Below, piece after piece: positions 48,414-58,100 of a stretch of DNA of 64,000 bases. Positions within the stretch are counted from its first letter, which is position 1. Every line of letters starts with the position of its first letter. A model generated the notes under the pieces. The model worked only from the letters and a program-made list of their open reading frames with translations. It was not told the origin of the DNA and made no database searches. The translations under genes and the position numbers were made by a program. This DNA is from Verrucomicrobiia bacterium DG1235 (lineage in GTDB: Bacteria > Verrucomicrobiota > Verrucomicrobiia > Opitutales > Opitutaceae), in contig DS990592.1 in assembly GCA_000155695.1 (NCBI GenBank), positions 2,775,973 to 2,839,972 of the forward strand, in the 5' to 3' direction.

Positions 48414-50435
48414 ATGCCACAACTACACCCTGAAACATTCGACGTTGCCATCCTGGGTGGCGGATTCTCAGGCGTCTACGCCGCTCGCTCACTCGCCAAA
48501 AAGCTCCGCAAAGCCGGTCGAGAGCCGTCTATCGCCCTTATCTCGGAAGAAAACCACATGGTCTTCCAGCCCATGCTCCCGGAAGTCGCCGGCGCCACCC
48601 TTTCCCCACGCCACGTGGTCAACCCCATCCGCAACCTCTGCCCCGGCGCCCACGTCTTCAAAGCGCAAGCCACAAAGCTTGATTTCAAACAACGCTCACT
48701 CACACTCTCCGCTGGTGACTTCGTCGGGTCGATCGAACTCCGCTTCCGCCAGCTCGCCCTTTGCCTCGGCGCTAAGATCGACCTGAGTCGCATCCCCGGC
48801 ATGCAAGAGCATGCCCTGATCATGCAGAACGTTGGAGACGCCATGCGTCTGCGCGCTCACTTCATCAGTCGTTTCGAAGAGGCAAACCTTGCTTACGATC
48901 CCGAAATTCGACGGCGCCTACTGACTTTCGTCATCGTGGGCGGCGGCTACTCCGGGGTCGAAACAGCGGGCCAGCTCATCGACCTCGGCCGCGCCATCAA
49001 CAAGCACTACAAAAACGTCGATTGGGAAGACATTCGTCTCGTCCTCGTCCACAGCAAAGATCACCTCCTACCCACACTTCACCGAAACCTCGGAGACTAC
49101 ACCGCTGAAAAACTCAGTAAACGCGGGGTCGAAATGATCCTTACACGCCGCGCCAAAGCCGTCACCGCCAACAAAATCTACCTCGATGACGGAACCGAAA
49201 TCGATACCAACACGGTCATTTGCACCGTCGGCAACGCCCCCCATCCCCTCATCCTCGGCTTAGATGGAATCCAAGGAGTCGAACTCGACCGCGGCCGTCT
49301 GAAAGTAGGACAAGACCTCGCCGCCCCCGGCATCGACTGGCTTTGGGCCGCCGGTGACTGCGCCTCTATCCCGCAGGATGACGGCAACACCTGCCCACCC
49401 ACCGCCCAATTCGCCATGCGCGAGGGGCTTCTTCTCGGCAAAAACCTTGCAGCTCGTATCCAAAACTCTTCTACAAAACCTTTCCGTTTCAAGGCGATCG
49501 GCGAACTCGCCTCCATCGGACACCTCTCCGCAGTCGCCGAAATCAAAGGCATGCGCTTCTCCGGCTTCTTCGCCTGGTGGATGTGGCGCTCTATTTATCT
49601 GATGAAACTGCCAAGCCTCGAACGCAAAATTCGCGTCATGGTAGACTGGACACTGGAGCTCTTCTTCCCGCGCGACATCAACCTGCTCAATCCCCGCTAC
49701 AGCTCCGACATCTCGGAAACCTACCTCGAGCCAGGCGACAGCCTTTTCCACAAGGGCGACCCCGCCTTCTCATTCTACATCGTGAAGTCAGGCGCCATCG
49801 AACTGCGAGATGAGGGCAAGCTGATTACTACCCTAAAAACCAGTCAACACTTCGGCGAACGCGCCCTCCTAGAAAACTGCGGCTACCTCTTCGACGCGAC
49901 CGCCATCGAACCGACCACTCTCGTATCCGTACGAAGTAGCGTATTCAATCAAGTCGTACAAGCCGACGCCGCTTTCTCCAAAACCCTCGAGCAAAGCGCT
50001 CGCTCATTCCTCACAAGCAATGAACTCGACCTGCTCTTGCGGCGCCTCCCCGAAAGCTGCCTCTCAAGCCCCGTATCCAAACTCATGTGCTCCTCAGTCG
50101 TCGCCGTTCGAAACTCCGACACCTTGGACGAAGTCATGACACTGCTTCGCGAACGCCCCAAGAGCTACCTACCCGTCCTCGACGAATCAGGCTCACCGAT
50201 CGGGGCTCTCCAAAAAGAGGCATTCTTCCTTCAACTACAAAGCACCAACGTCGATCGAAACGCTCGTGTAGACAGCCTCAGCCTAACTCAATTGCCCATT
50301 GTTCAATCGAGCGAAAGTATTCGCGAAGCCATGACACTCATGGCCCGCAGCAACGCCAGCAAAGCGCTTGCGACTGACGCCAACGGAAAACTTGTAGGAA
50401 TCATAGCTCTCGTCGACGTGCTCGCGACCACATAA
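48414..50435 (+). CDS. NDH-2-like FAD/NAD(P) oxidoreductase fused to cNMP-binding and CBS domains
   Basis: A 673-residue fusion. Residues 1-430 resemble type II NADH dehydrogenases: FAD loop VAILGGGFSGVYAARSL, second dinucleotide loop FVIVGGGYSGVETAGQL, WAAGDCASIP, and the C-terminal membrane-associating segment FFAWWMWRSIYLMKLPSLER. Residues about 440-545 form a cyclic-nucleotide-binding-like domain (PGDSLFHKGDPAFSFYIVKSG; FGERALLENCGYLFDATA). Residues about 555-673 hold two CBS-like repeats (YLPVLDESGSPIGAL; ATDANGKLVGIIALVDVL). NDH-2 passes electrons from NADH to quinone without pumping protons; the added domains suggest control by a small ligand. It shares a transcript with the GH63-like gene, with a two-base gap. 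Confidence 0.87.
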   Translation: MPQLHPETFDVAILGGGFSGVYAARSLAKKLRKAGREPSIALISEENHMVFQPMLPEVAGATLSPRHVVNPIRNLCPGAHVFKAQATKLDFKQRSLTLSAGDFVGSIELRFRQLALCLGAKIDLSRIPGMQEHALIMQNVGDAMRLRAHFISRFEEANLAYDPEIRRRLLTFVIVGGGYSGVETAGQLIDLGRAINKHYKNVDWEDIRLVLVHSKDHLLPTLHRNLGDYTAEKLSKRGVEMILTRRAKAVTANKIYLDDGTEIDTNTVICTVGNAPHPLILGLDGIQGVELDRGRLKVGQDLAAPGIDWLWAAGDCASIPQDDGNTCPPTAQFAMREGLLLGKNLAARIQNSSTKPFRFKAIGELASIGHLSAVAEIKGMRFSGFFAWWMWRSIYLMKLPSLERKIRVMVDWTLELFFPRDINLLNPRYSSDISETYLEPGDSLFHKGDPAFSFYIVKSGAIELRDEGKLITTLKTSQHFGERALLENCGYLFDATAIEPTTLVSVRSSVFNQVVQADAAFSKTLEQSARSFLTSNELDLLLRRLPESCLSSPVSKLMCSSVVAVRNSDTLDEVMTLLRERPKSYLPVLDESGSPIGALQKEAFFLQLQSTNVDRNARVDSLSLTQLPIVQSSESIREAMTLMARSNASKALATDANGKLVGIIALVDVLATT

Positions 50436-50464
50436 AACAGGGCGTGACCTACCATCACGCCCTG
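50433..50464 (-). terminator. Terminator between convergent NDH-2-like and Gfo/Idh/MocA genes
   Basis: Ten-base perfect arms (CAGGGCGTGA / TCACGCCCTG) with a seven-base loop. Read on the minus strand the stem is followed by TTTTATG, so it mainly serves the minus-strand gene, though the hairpin overlaps the end of the plus-strand gene as well. Confidence 0.82.
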
Positions 50465-50474
50465 CTTACAAAAG

Positions 50475-51869
50475 CTAAGCAGGCTTCAGATCCGTAAGCT
50501 CCTCGATCTTCACGATTCGACCTTCGTCAATACTCCGACGAGCTGCGATCCCAATCAGCACGCTCATCGCGCCCTGTCGCACATCAGCTTGCTGACCAAA
50601 ATCCTTCGGCGGCGCTATCCCTTTGAAAATCTGATTCTTCATAATTGGATCCCCACCCCAATGCCCGCCGCGTACGAACGGTAGCTTTCGCACCTGCGAC
50701 TCCTGCCAATTCATACTGGTAATGATTTCATGATAACGGCCTTCGTCGGCGCCACCTCCACTCTGCGACATCTCCTTCGCATGCAGGGCCGCTTGATCCT
50801 CCTGCTGCTTCTCCAGCCAAGGGAGACCCTCCCAAGATTCAAGACGTCCATCCATGCCATTGAAGGCGATCCGGAATCCCTCGAAAGGCGAGTATGTGGT
50901 AAGTGAATACGCAACCTGAACATTGTTCGCGTACTTGATCTGCACCGCCATCTTGTCGAAAATATCGATCTCCTCGCGAAACAGGCAATTGTCCCGAATA
51001 TATCCATCGTGATGCTCATTCGCCGCGTAGAGCTTCATGTAGTGCTCGTTCTTCGTGATATCCCAATGGAACTTGCAATCGCTCTTATGCGGACAAGTAC
51101 GGCAGTTGTCGCCTCGAAACGGACCGTTCTTGCCATAGTGCTCGAGACTTCCAAACGCGCTCACCTCAACCGGTTCGGAATCGGCAAACCAATTAAGCAA
51201 ATCGAAATGGTGCGCCGCCTTGTGCAGCAGCAGCGTGCCTCCCTTCTCGCGCAAGCCATGCCAGCGACGAAAGTACGACGCCCCATGATACGTATTCAAA
51301 TACCAATGAAAATCGATCGAAGTAAGCTTGCCGATCTGCTCTTTCGCCAAAAGCTCCTTCAGCTCCGTAAAGAGATGCCCGTAACGATAATTCAAGCCGA
51401 CAATCACCTTGCCGGAAGACTCGCGCTCTGCATCCAAAACCTCCTGACACTTGAACTCGTCAGTCGTCATCGGCTTCTCAGTGAAAACCGTCAGCCCCTT
51501 CTTCAAGCCCTTCACGATAAACTCGTGGTGCGTCGCGTCCACCGTCGTCACGATCAGGAAATCCATCGGCACGGTCTCCAGCATCTCGTCGAAATCCGTA
51601 AACACCGGACAATCCGCTCCAATGTACTCGCGACCGTAACGCAAGCGACCGGGATTGATGTCCGACAAAGCCACGAACTCCAGCACGTCTCCATAATCAT
51701 CCCGCAGCGCTTTGCCCCAACAGGAAATCCCGCGAACCCCCGTGCCGACCAGACCGACACGAAGCTTTTTCCCATCCGCTCGCTGAGCGAAGAGCTTGTC
51801 AGATTCCAAGGTAACGAGCGAGGCAGCCAAAGCCGCGCTCGAGCTAGCGATAAAACGACGTCGATTCAT
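50475..51869 (-). CDS. Tat-exported Gfo/Idh/MocA family oxidoreductase
   Basis: A 464-residue NAD(P)-dependent oxidoreductase-like protein. The N-terminal twin-arginine-type signal (MNRRRFIASSSAALAASLVTL) implies folded export with its cofactor. The Rossmann motif is RVGLVGTGVRGISCWG, the EKP motif is TVFTEKPMTTDE, and GGTLLLHKAAHHFDLLNW is the conserved substrate-site region. A Cys cluster (CRTCPHKSDCKF, C-x2-C-x5-C, near residue 260) is an insertion seen in some members and may bind a metal. The start at 51869 is set by the signal. Relatives act on sugars, often as part of glycoside breakdown (including GH109-like enzymes). Substrate unknown. Confidence 0.88.
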   Translation of the reverse strand: MNRRRFIASSSAALAASLVTLESDKLFAQRADGKKLRVGLVGTGVRGISCWGKALRDDYGDVLEFVALSDINPGRLRYGREYIGADCPVFTDFDEMLETVPMDFLIVTTVDATHHEFIVKGLKKGLTVFTEKPMTTDEFKCQEVLDAERESSGKVIVGLNYRYGHLFTELKELLAKEQIGKLTSIDFHWYLNTYHGASYFRRWHGLREKGGTLLLHKAAHHFDLLNWFADSEPVEVSAFGSLEHYGKNGPFRGDNCRTCPHKSDCKFHWDITKNEHYMKLYAANEHHDGYIRDNCLFREEIDIFDKMAVQIKYANNVQVAYSLTTYSPFEGFRIAFNGMDGRLESWEGLPWLEKQQEDQAALHAKEMSQSGGGADEGRYHEIITSMNWQESQVRKLPFVRGGHWGGDPIMKNQIFKGIAPPKDFGQQADVRQGAMSVLIGIAARRSIDEGRIVKIEELTDLKPA

Positions 51870-51985
51870 AGAAACACAGGGGTAAGAGATATAGGGGGCG
51901 CGTCGGCAAAATCCAACACGTGTAGGTTTAGCTACCAAAACCAATGAGACCCCGTTTGTCCATTCCTAAAAATTCAACACGTCTG

Positions 51986-52405
51986 CTAGTCGCCAAATCC
52001 CGGACGACCGCGCAAACTCTTCGTTTTCCCCCGAATCGACTTCCCCTTCAAGCGGCGCTCCTTCGCCCCTTTAGAAGGCTTGGTCGGCCGACGCTTCTTG
52101 GGAATCACCAGAGCTCCCGCCACCAACTCCCTCAAACGAGCCAGCGCCGCCTCGCGATTCGCCTCCTGCGAGCGAGACTCCTGCGACTTGATCACCACAA
52201 TCCCTTCCTCCGTGATCCGATGGTCGCTCCGCGCGAGCAGACGCTCCTTCACCCGCTCCGGCAGCGACGACGCCCGGATATCGAAAAACAGATGAATCGC
52301 CGTCGAAACCTTGTTCACGTTCTGCCCGCCCGAGCCCTGCGATCGCATCGCCTTGATCTCAATCTCCCTCAATGGAATCGCCACTCTGCCCGAAATGCGC
52401 AACAT
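51986..52405 (-). CDS. arfB: Alternative ribosome-rescue factor ArfB (YaeJ/ICT1 family)
   Basis: A 139-residue class I release-factor-like protein with peptidyl-tRNA hydrolase activity that frees stalled ribosomes. The GGQ motif occurs in RSQGSGGQNVNKVSTA, followed by the helical link and a very basic C-terminal tail (KKRRPTKPSKGAKERRLKGK) that in relatives lies in the mRNA channel. The ATG at 52405 has AGGTGGGAG just upstream; a GTG three codons earlier is an alternative. It is divergent from the aldo-keto reductase gene across about 115 bases. Confidence 0.94.
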   Translation of the reverse strand: MLRISGRVAIPLREIEIKAMRSQGSGGQNVNKVSTAIHLFFDIRASSLPERVKERLLARSDHRITEEGIVVIKSQESRSQEANREAALARLRELVAGALVIPKKRRPTKPSKGAKERRLKGKSIRGKTKSLRGRPGFGD

Positions 52406-52521
52406 CACTCCCACCTTACTGGGCGAGCCATGAATTCAAAGCGGCAAATCGCTCATAGGGGCGAACAACGCGCCACAGCTCACAACTTGACCGCCCAACC
52501 CGCCACCTTAATCACGAAGCT

Positions 52522-53463
52522 ATGAATACACGACAGCTCGGAAACTCGGATCTGAATATCACCTCAGTCGGCTTCGGCGCTTGGGCCGTCGGCGGAGACT
52601 GGAAATTCGGCTGGGGAGCCCAAGACGACCGCGCCTCCATCGCCGCCATCCACCGATCCCTCGAAGCCGGAGTCAACTGGATCGACACCGCCCCCGTCTA
52701 CGGACTCGGCCACTCCGAGGAAGTCGTTCGCCAAGCCCTCGCCGAGTGGAGCGGCCCCAAACCCTACGTCTTCACCAAATGCGGCATGATCTGGGACGAC
52801 AAAGGCGAAGTCGGCTACTCCGGCCGCCGCGCCTCCATTCGCCACGAAGTGGAAGCCAGCCTCACCCGACTCGGCGTCGACACCATCGACCTCTACCAAA
52901 TGCACTGGCCCATGGACGAGCTCGAGGAAACCCTCGAAGGCTGGTCCGAGATGGCGAAGCTCCAGGAAGAAGGAAAAGTCCGCTACATCGGCGCCTCGAA
53001 CTACAATTTCGAAGAACTGGAAAAAGCCCGAGAGATCGCCCCCATCACCTCCCTCCAGCCTCCCTACTCCCTCGTTGATCCCGCCGCCCAAGCCGAGCTC
53101 CTCCCCTACTGCAAAAAACACGGCATCGGCTCCATCGTCTACTCTCCCATGGGCTCAGGCCTCCTCACAGGAGCCATGAGCAAGGAACGCCTCTCCTCCC
53201 TCCCCGCCGAAGACTGGCGGAAGAACAATCCCAAATTCCAAGAGCCAAACCTTTCGCGAAACCTCGCCATCGCCGAACGCCTGAAAACCGTCGCCGCCAA
53301 ACACGGCCGCTCGCCCGGCGAAGTCGCCATCGCATGGGTCCTGCGCCTGCCCGCAGTCACCGGAGCCATCGTCGGCGCCCGATCCGCAGAACAAGTCAGC
53401 GGCATCGTCAGAGCCATGGACTTCCGCCTCAGCGCCGAAGACATCGCCTTCATCGAAGGCTGA
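52522..53463 (+). CDS. Aldo-keto reductase
   Basis: A 313-residue NAD(P)H-dependent carbonyl reductase of the (beta/alpha)8 AKR fold. Family segments are LGNSDLNITSVGFGAWAVGG, GVNWIDTAPVYGLGHSEEVV (catalytic Asp and Tyr), VFTKCGM (Lys), and IDLYQMHWP with the catalytic His. The later IGASNYNFEELEKA and the C-terminal TGAIVGARSAEQV are typical of the AKR group acting on sugars and ketones. Function in vivo cannot be told from the sequence. Single gene, upstream of the ABC-F gene with a 96-base gap. Confidence 0.92.
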   Translation: MNTRQLGNSDLNITSVGFGAWAVGGDWKFGWGAQDDRASIAAIHRSLEAGVNWIDTAPVYGLGHSEEVVRQALAEWSGPKPYVFTKCGMIWDDKGEVGYSGRRASIRHEVEASLTRLGVDTIDLYQMHWPMDELEETLEGWSEMAKLQEEGKVRYIGASNYNFEELEKAREIAPITSLQPPYSLVDPAAQAELLPYCKKHGIGSIVYSPMGSGLLTGAMSKERLSSLPAEDWRKNNPKFQEPNLSRNLAIAERLKTVAAKHGRSPGEVAIAWVLRLPAVTGAIVGARSAEQVSGIVRAMDFRLSAEDIAFIEG

Positions 53464-53559
53464 TCGACCTCCTCCCAATCTGGGGGAAAACCGTATGGCG
53501 TACTCCGTCATTGACGGGCTGGGCGCAGTCTAGCACAAGTGGCCGCCTTTTCGCCTGCC

Positions 53560-55185
53560 ATGATCGCTCTGCAAAACATCACGCTCCAGTACGGAGAACG
53601 CTACCTCTACAAGGAGATCAGCGCCACCATCTCCTCCCACGACCGCATAGGACTCGTCGGCAGCAACGGAGCGGGCAAAAGCACCCTGCTCAAAGTCCTC
53701 TGCGGACGCGAGGAATTCGACGCGGGCAAAGTCGACAAGGCAAACTACGTCACCTTCGGCTACCTCCCGCAAGATGGCATCGAAATGCGAGGCCGCACCC
53801 TCTTCAAGGAAACAGAGACCGCCTTCGCCGACGTTCTCGGACTCCAGGCCAAGATCGACGAAGCGGAAGCCCGTCTCGACGAAATGGATACGTCCTCCGA
53901 AGAATTCTACGAAACCCTCGAGCTCATCGGAGCATGGGAGCACCGCCTCGAAGACCTCGACGCCGGCAAGCTCCCCTCCCGCATCGAGTCCGTCCTGCTC
54001 GGCCTTGGCTTCTCCAGCTCCGACATGAACCGCCAGACCGAGGAATTCTCCGGCGGCTGGCAAATGCGCATCGCCCTCGCCAAACTCATCCTCGCAAACC
54101 CCTCCCTGCTCCTCCTCGACGAGCCGACCAACCACCTCGACGTCACCTCCCAGCTCTGGCTGGAAAACTACCTCAAGAAATACGAAGGCTCCCTGCTCAT
54201 GATCTCCCACGATCGCGGCTTCCTCGACGAGATCTGCAACCGCACCTTCGAACTCTCCCTCGGCAGCCTCTACACCTACACCGGCAACTACAGCGTCTAC
54301 GAACGCCAATCCGCCGAACGCAAGGAGCTCCAGCTCAAAGCCTACAAAAGCCAGCAAAAGGAAATCGCCCAAGCCGAACAGTTCATCAACCGCTTCAAAG
54401 CCAAAGCCTCCAAAGCCCGCCAGGCCCAGTCGCGCGTCAAAGCCCTCGACAAGATCGAACGCATCGTCATCGACAAGGAAGAAGACCACGTCTCCTTCTC
54501 CTTCGCTCCGCCCCCGCACTCCAGCCAGACCGTCGCCAAACTCTCCGGACTCTGCAAATCCTACGGCGACCTGGAAGTCATCCGCGACGCCGACATCCGC
54601 ATCGAACGCGGCGACCGCATCGCCGTCGTCGGGGTCAACGGAGCCGGCAAAACCACCATCGCCAAAATCATCGCCGGCGTAGAGCCCTTCCAGTCCGGCG
54701 AACGCGAGCTCGGCGGAGCCACCCAGCTCTCCTACTTCGCCCAACACCAAGCAGACGAGCTGGACCAGAACCTCACCGTGCTCGAAACCATGGAAGAAGT
54801 CGCCGAAGGCAAAAACGGCACCTCCATCCGCGGCATTCTCGGCACCTTCCTCTTCCGCGGAGACGACGTCTTCAAAAAAGTCAAAGTCCTATCCGGTGGC
54901 GAACGCAACCGCCTCGCCCTCGCCAAGATGCTCGCCCGCCCCGCCAACTTCCTCATCCTCGACGAGCCAACCAATCATCTGGACATGCGCTCCCAAGACG
55001 CCCTCCAGTCCGCCCTGAAGGACTACACCGGCGCCTACCTCATCGTCACCCACAACCGCGCCTTCATCGACCCCATCACCAGCAAAGTCCTCGAAGTCCG
55101 CAAAGACGGCCTCTCCCTCTTCCCCGGAAACGTCACCGACTACCTCAACCACCTCGAACAGGTGGAAAGCCGCAAACAAAACTAG
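53560..55185 (+). CDS. ABC-F family ATPase (ribosome-associated translation factor type)
   Basis: A 541-residue protein with two ABC ATPase domains and no membrane segment, which defines ABC-F. First domain: Walker A GSNGAGKSTLL, signature FSGGWQMRIALAKLI, Walker B LLLLDEPTNHLDV. Second: GVNGAGKTTIAKI, LSGGERNRLALAKML and LILDEPTNHLDM. The linker between them (ERQSAERKELQLKAYKSQQK, then EQFINRFKAKASKARQAQSR) is the charged P-site tRNA-interaction motif region of the family. The ATG at 53560 (MIALQNITLQYG) is used instead of a GTG seven codons earlier. Likely helps ribosomes through difficult sequences; antibiotic resistance cannot be inferred. Confidence 0.93.
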   Translation: MIALQNITLQYGERYLYKEISATISSHDRIGLVGSNGAGKSTLLKVLCGREEFDAGKVDKANYVTFGYLPQDGIEMRGRTLFKETETAFADVLGLQAKIDEAEARLDEMDTSSEEFYETLELIGAWEHRLEDLDAGKLPSRIESVLLGLGFSSSDMNRQTEEFSGGWQMRIALAKLILANPSLLLLDEPTNHLDVTSQLWLENYLKKYEGSLLMISHDRGFLDEICNRTFELSLGSLYTYTGNYSVYERQSAERKELQLKAYKSQQKEIAQAEQFINRFKAKASKARQAQSRVKALDKIERIVIDKEEDHVSFSFAPPPHSSQTVAKLSGLCKSYGDLEVIRDADIRIERGDRIAVVGVNGAGKTTIAKIIAGVEPFQSGERELGGATQLSYFAQHQADELDQNLTVLETMEEVAEGKNGTSIRGILGTFLFRGDDVFKKVKVLSGGERNRLALAKMLARPANFLILDEPTNHLDMRSQDALQSALKDYTGAYLIVTHNRAFIDPITSKVLEVRKDGLSLFPGNVTDYLNHLEQVESRKQN

Positions 55186-55194
55186 AACGCGCGA

Positions 55195-58100
55195 CTAGGA
55201 AACATCGTCCGCAAGCACCGCTTCGATCGAGGAAATCAAATCGAGCGGATGCACCGGCTTAGATAGATGGGCGACCATTCCAGCCTCAATGCTGCGCCTC
55301 TTATCCTCGTTTGTCACGTGAGCGCTCAAGGCGATGATTGGACAACGGTTCTTCTCACCAAAATCTCGCCTAATCAATTCAGCCGCGTTGAGACCTCCCA
55401 TTTCCGGCATCGATAGATCCATCAATATCACATCAAATCGCCGCGTCTTGCAAGCCGCCACCGCGACACGCCCATTTGGCGCGAGCTCGGGAATTCCGCC
55501 CGCCATCTCAACAGTCAATTTCGCCATATCCGCGTTTTCCTGATTGTCCTCCACGATCAATACCCGACGCCCACGCAGCGGCATACCGATTCCCCCTCGA
55601 GCTCCACTCTCTTCCTTCAGCTTTTCCTCAGGCGCTTCAACGTACCGCCCCGGCAAGATTAAAGAAAAGCGAGAGCCCTTCCCCAATTCACTCTCGATTT
55701 CAATGCGCCCCCCCAAGGCCTCAGCAAGTTGCTTGCAAATCGCAAGCCCCAGCCCCGCGCCCTCAAACTGCCGCGTATAGCTGCTATCAGCCTGAGCAAA
55801 CGGTTCGAAAATCCGCGGAGTCGCCTCCAGATCGATCCCGATCCCAGTATCCACTACATCAATACGAACGATCTCCCCGTCTTCCGACCGACCTTCGCTT
55901 AGCTCCAAAGTCACGCTTCCTTGCTTCGTGTACTTGAAGGCGTTGCTCAATAAATTATCGATGATACGCAAGAGCATCGTTCCGTCACATCGCACCAAAG
56001 TCCCTTCGCTCATCGGAAGACTCCCCCTCGGCCCATTCACGAAACTCACAGCCAGGTCCCGCGCCAACGACCGAGAGTCCTCCACAGCCTGCACGCAAAG
56101 CGCCACGAGATCGACGGAACTCCAGACCGGTTTCACCGCTCCCTCGCCAACACGCACGTAATCCAGCAAGTCGTCTATCAAAGTAAGCAGGCGCTTCGAC
56201 GACCCGATAATCCGCCCCAAGTAATCGTGCTCCTCCCCACCAGGAAAACGCTCCTGCAAAATCGAAGCATACCCCATGATCGGGTTCAACGGCGTACGCA
56301 TCTCGTGACTCATCACTGCCAAAAAATCATCCTTCGCCGCATTCGCCCGCTCAGCCTCCTCCTTCGCCGCTAGCAATTCGCTCAAAGCCAGCTTCCGCTC
56401 AGCTTCCATCGCCAGCGAGTGCAAGGCATAAGAAATATCCCTCGAAACCAGCTTGAAAAGGCGCCGCTCCTCCAAGTCATCCGCCAGCGAAGCAGGCACC
56501 GAACAACCGAAGTAGCCATAGTCCACCCCTTCGAAACTCAACGCTACCACCAGTATCTTCCCCGGAGCCACAGAATCCTTAACCACCGGTATTCCCTTGG
56601 GCCGATCAGGAGGAGGAAACGGAGCCGCGAAGATGCCGCCTTCGACTAGAGAAGACTCCAGAATATACGGTCCATTCTCACCGATCAGCTTATCCTCAAG
56701 ATCCCCCTGAGAGTCCTCAAACCCCGCGCCTATGAATCCCTTACGGTTCCCCACGCTATCACAAAGATAAATCCAAGCAGTCACGAAACCACTCGTATCC
56801 ACCAGAATATTCACTGCCTTCTCAATCAAGACCTGCGCGTCGCGCTCACGCGTCATCAGCTGGTTCACCTCTCGAATCGCATTCAGCACCGAGTTCAAAC
56901 TCAACAAACGCTCCCTATCCAAAACTCTATCCGTGATGTCCACGATCGTTCCCGTAGTCTTTCTCGGCTCACCAGAGGGATCTCGGGAAATCCCACCATG
57001 CACCTCCACCCAACGCGCCTCGTTTGTCTCTCCGTGAATCATTCTATACTCCAAGCAATACTCACTCTCGCCAGCCATCGCCTCAGCCATCTCCGCTTCG
57101 ACCCAGTCCCTATCATCCGGATGCAAGTGCCCTTTCCCTTCCGCCAAAGGAAACACTAGCTTGTCCCGCCCAAACAACTTCCCTAGTTCCGGCGAAACCG
57201 TTATCTCCTGCGTCTGCAAGTCGATTTCATAGACTCCAATTCCACCCGCTTCCTGAGCACTTCGCAGCCTCAGCTGACTTTCCTCGAGCGCCAGATGAGC
57301 CTCCTTGCTCTCCGTAATATCTTCCAGAACCCCTACGAAGCGATAGGAATGACCACCATCCTTAGTCTCCACTCCCTTTGTGCGAGAGCGCACCCAACGA
57401 TACCGACCATCCGCGTGCATTACTCGATACTCCCACTCCCCCACGACACTCGTTCCAGCAAACAAATCCCTTACCCGCTCGGAAACCATCTTCGAATCGT
57501 CCGGATGAATCAATTCCAGCCACGACTCTGCCTTTACCTCGTTCTCATCAGGCTCCAAACCCACGATTTCATAAACGCGAGGACTCACGAAAATCGTACC
57601 CGTAACATTGTTTAGCTCCCAGACCCCTTCCTGCGTCGCTGCCAAAGCCAGCTGCAATCGTTCCTCGCTCTTCTCGATCGCCTCCCTCAGACGGTACGCC
57701 TCCGTCACATCCGAAAACACCAGCACCACGCCTCGCAGGTCGCCCGCGTCGTCTCGAATCGGCGCTCCGCTATCCGCGATGAAATACTCCTTCCCGCTTT
57801 TCGAAAGCAGCGAGGTGTGATTCGCCAGTCCAACGATCTTGCCGCTGCTCAACACCAGCTCCACTGGATTCGCGCATCGCTCGCGAGACTTGGTATTCAC
57901 AATATGAAACACCTCCGCCAAAGGCTGGCCATAGGCCTCCTCACGACTCCACCCGGTCATCTCCACCGCCACGTCGTTCATCAAGGTCACTCGGCCCTCT
58001 AAATCGGTAGCCATTACAGCGTCGCCAATAGACGAAAGCGTAATCCGAAACTGCTCCTCAAAATTCACTCCATCGCCAGCCGAGTCTCCCCTACCCTGTC

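Noticed and set aside
53334-55262. 642-codon Arg/Pro-rich ORF over the ABC-F gene
   Set aside because: Composition (Arg, Pro, His) is that of an out-of-frame reading of a GC-rich gene; the overlapping frame carries all ABC-F motifs.
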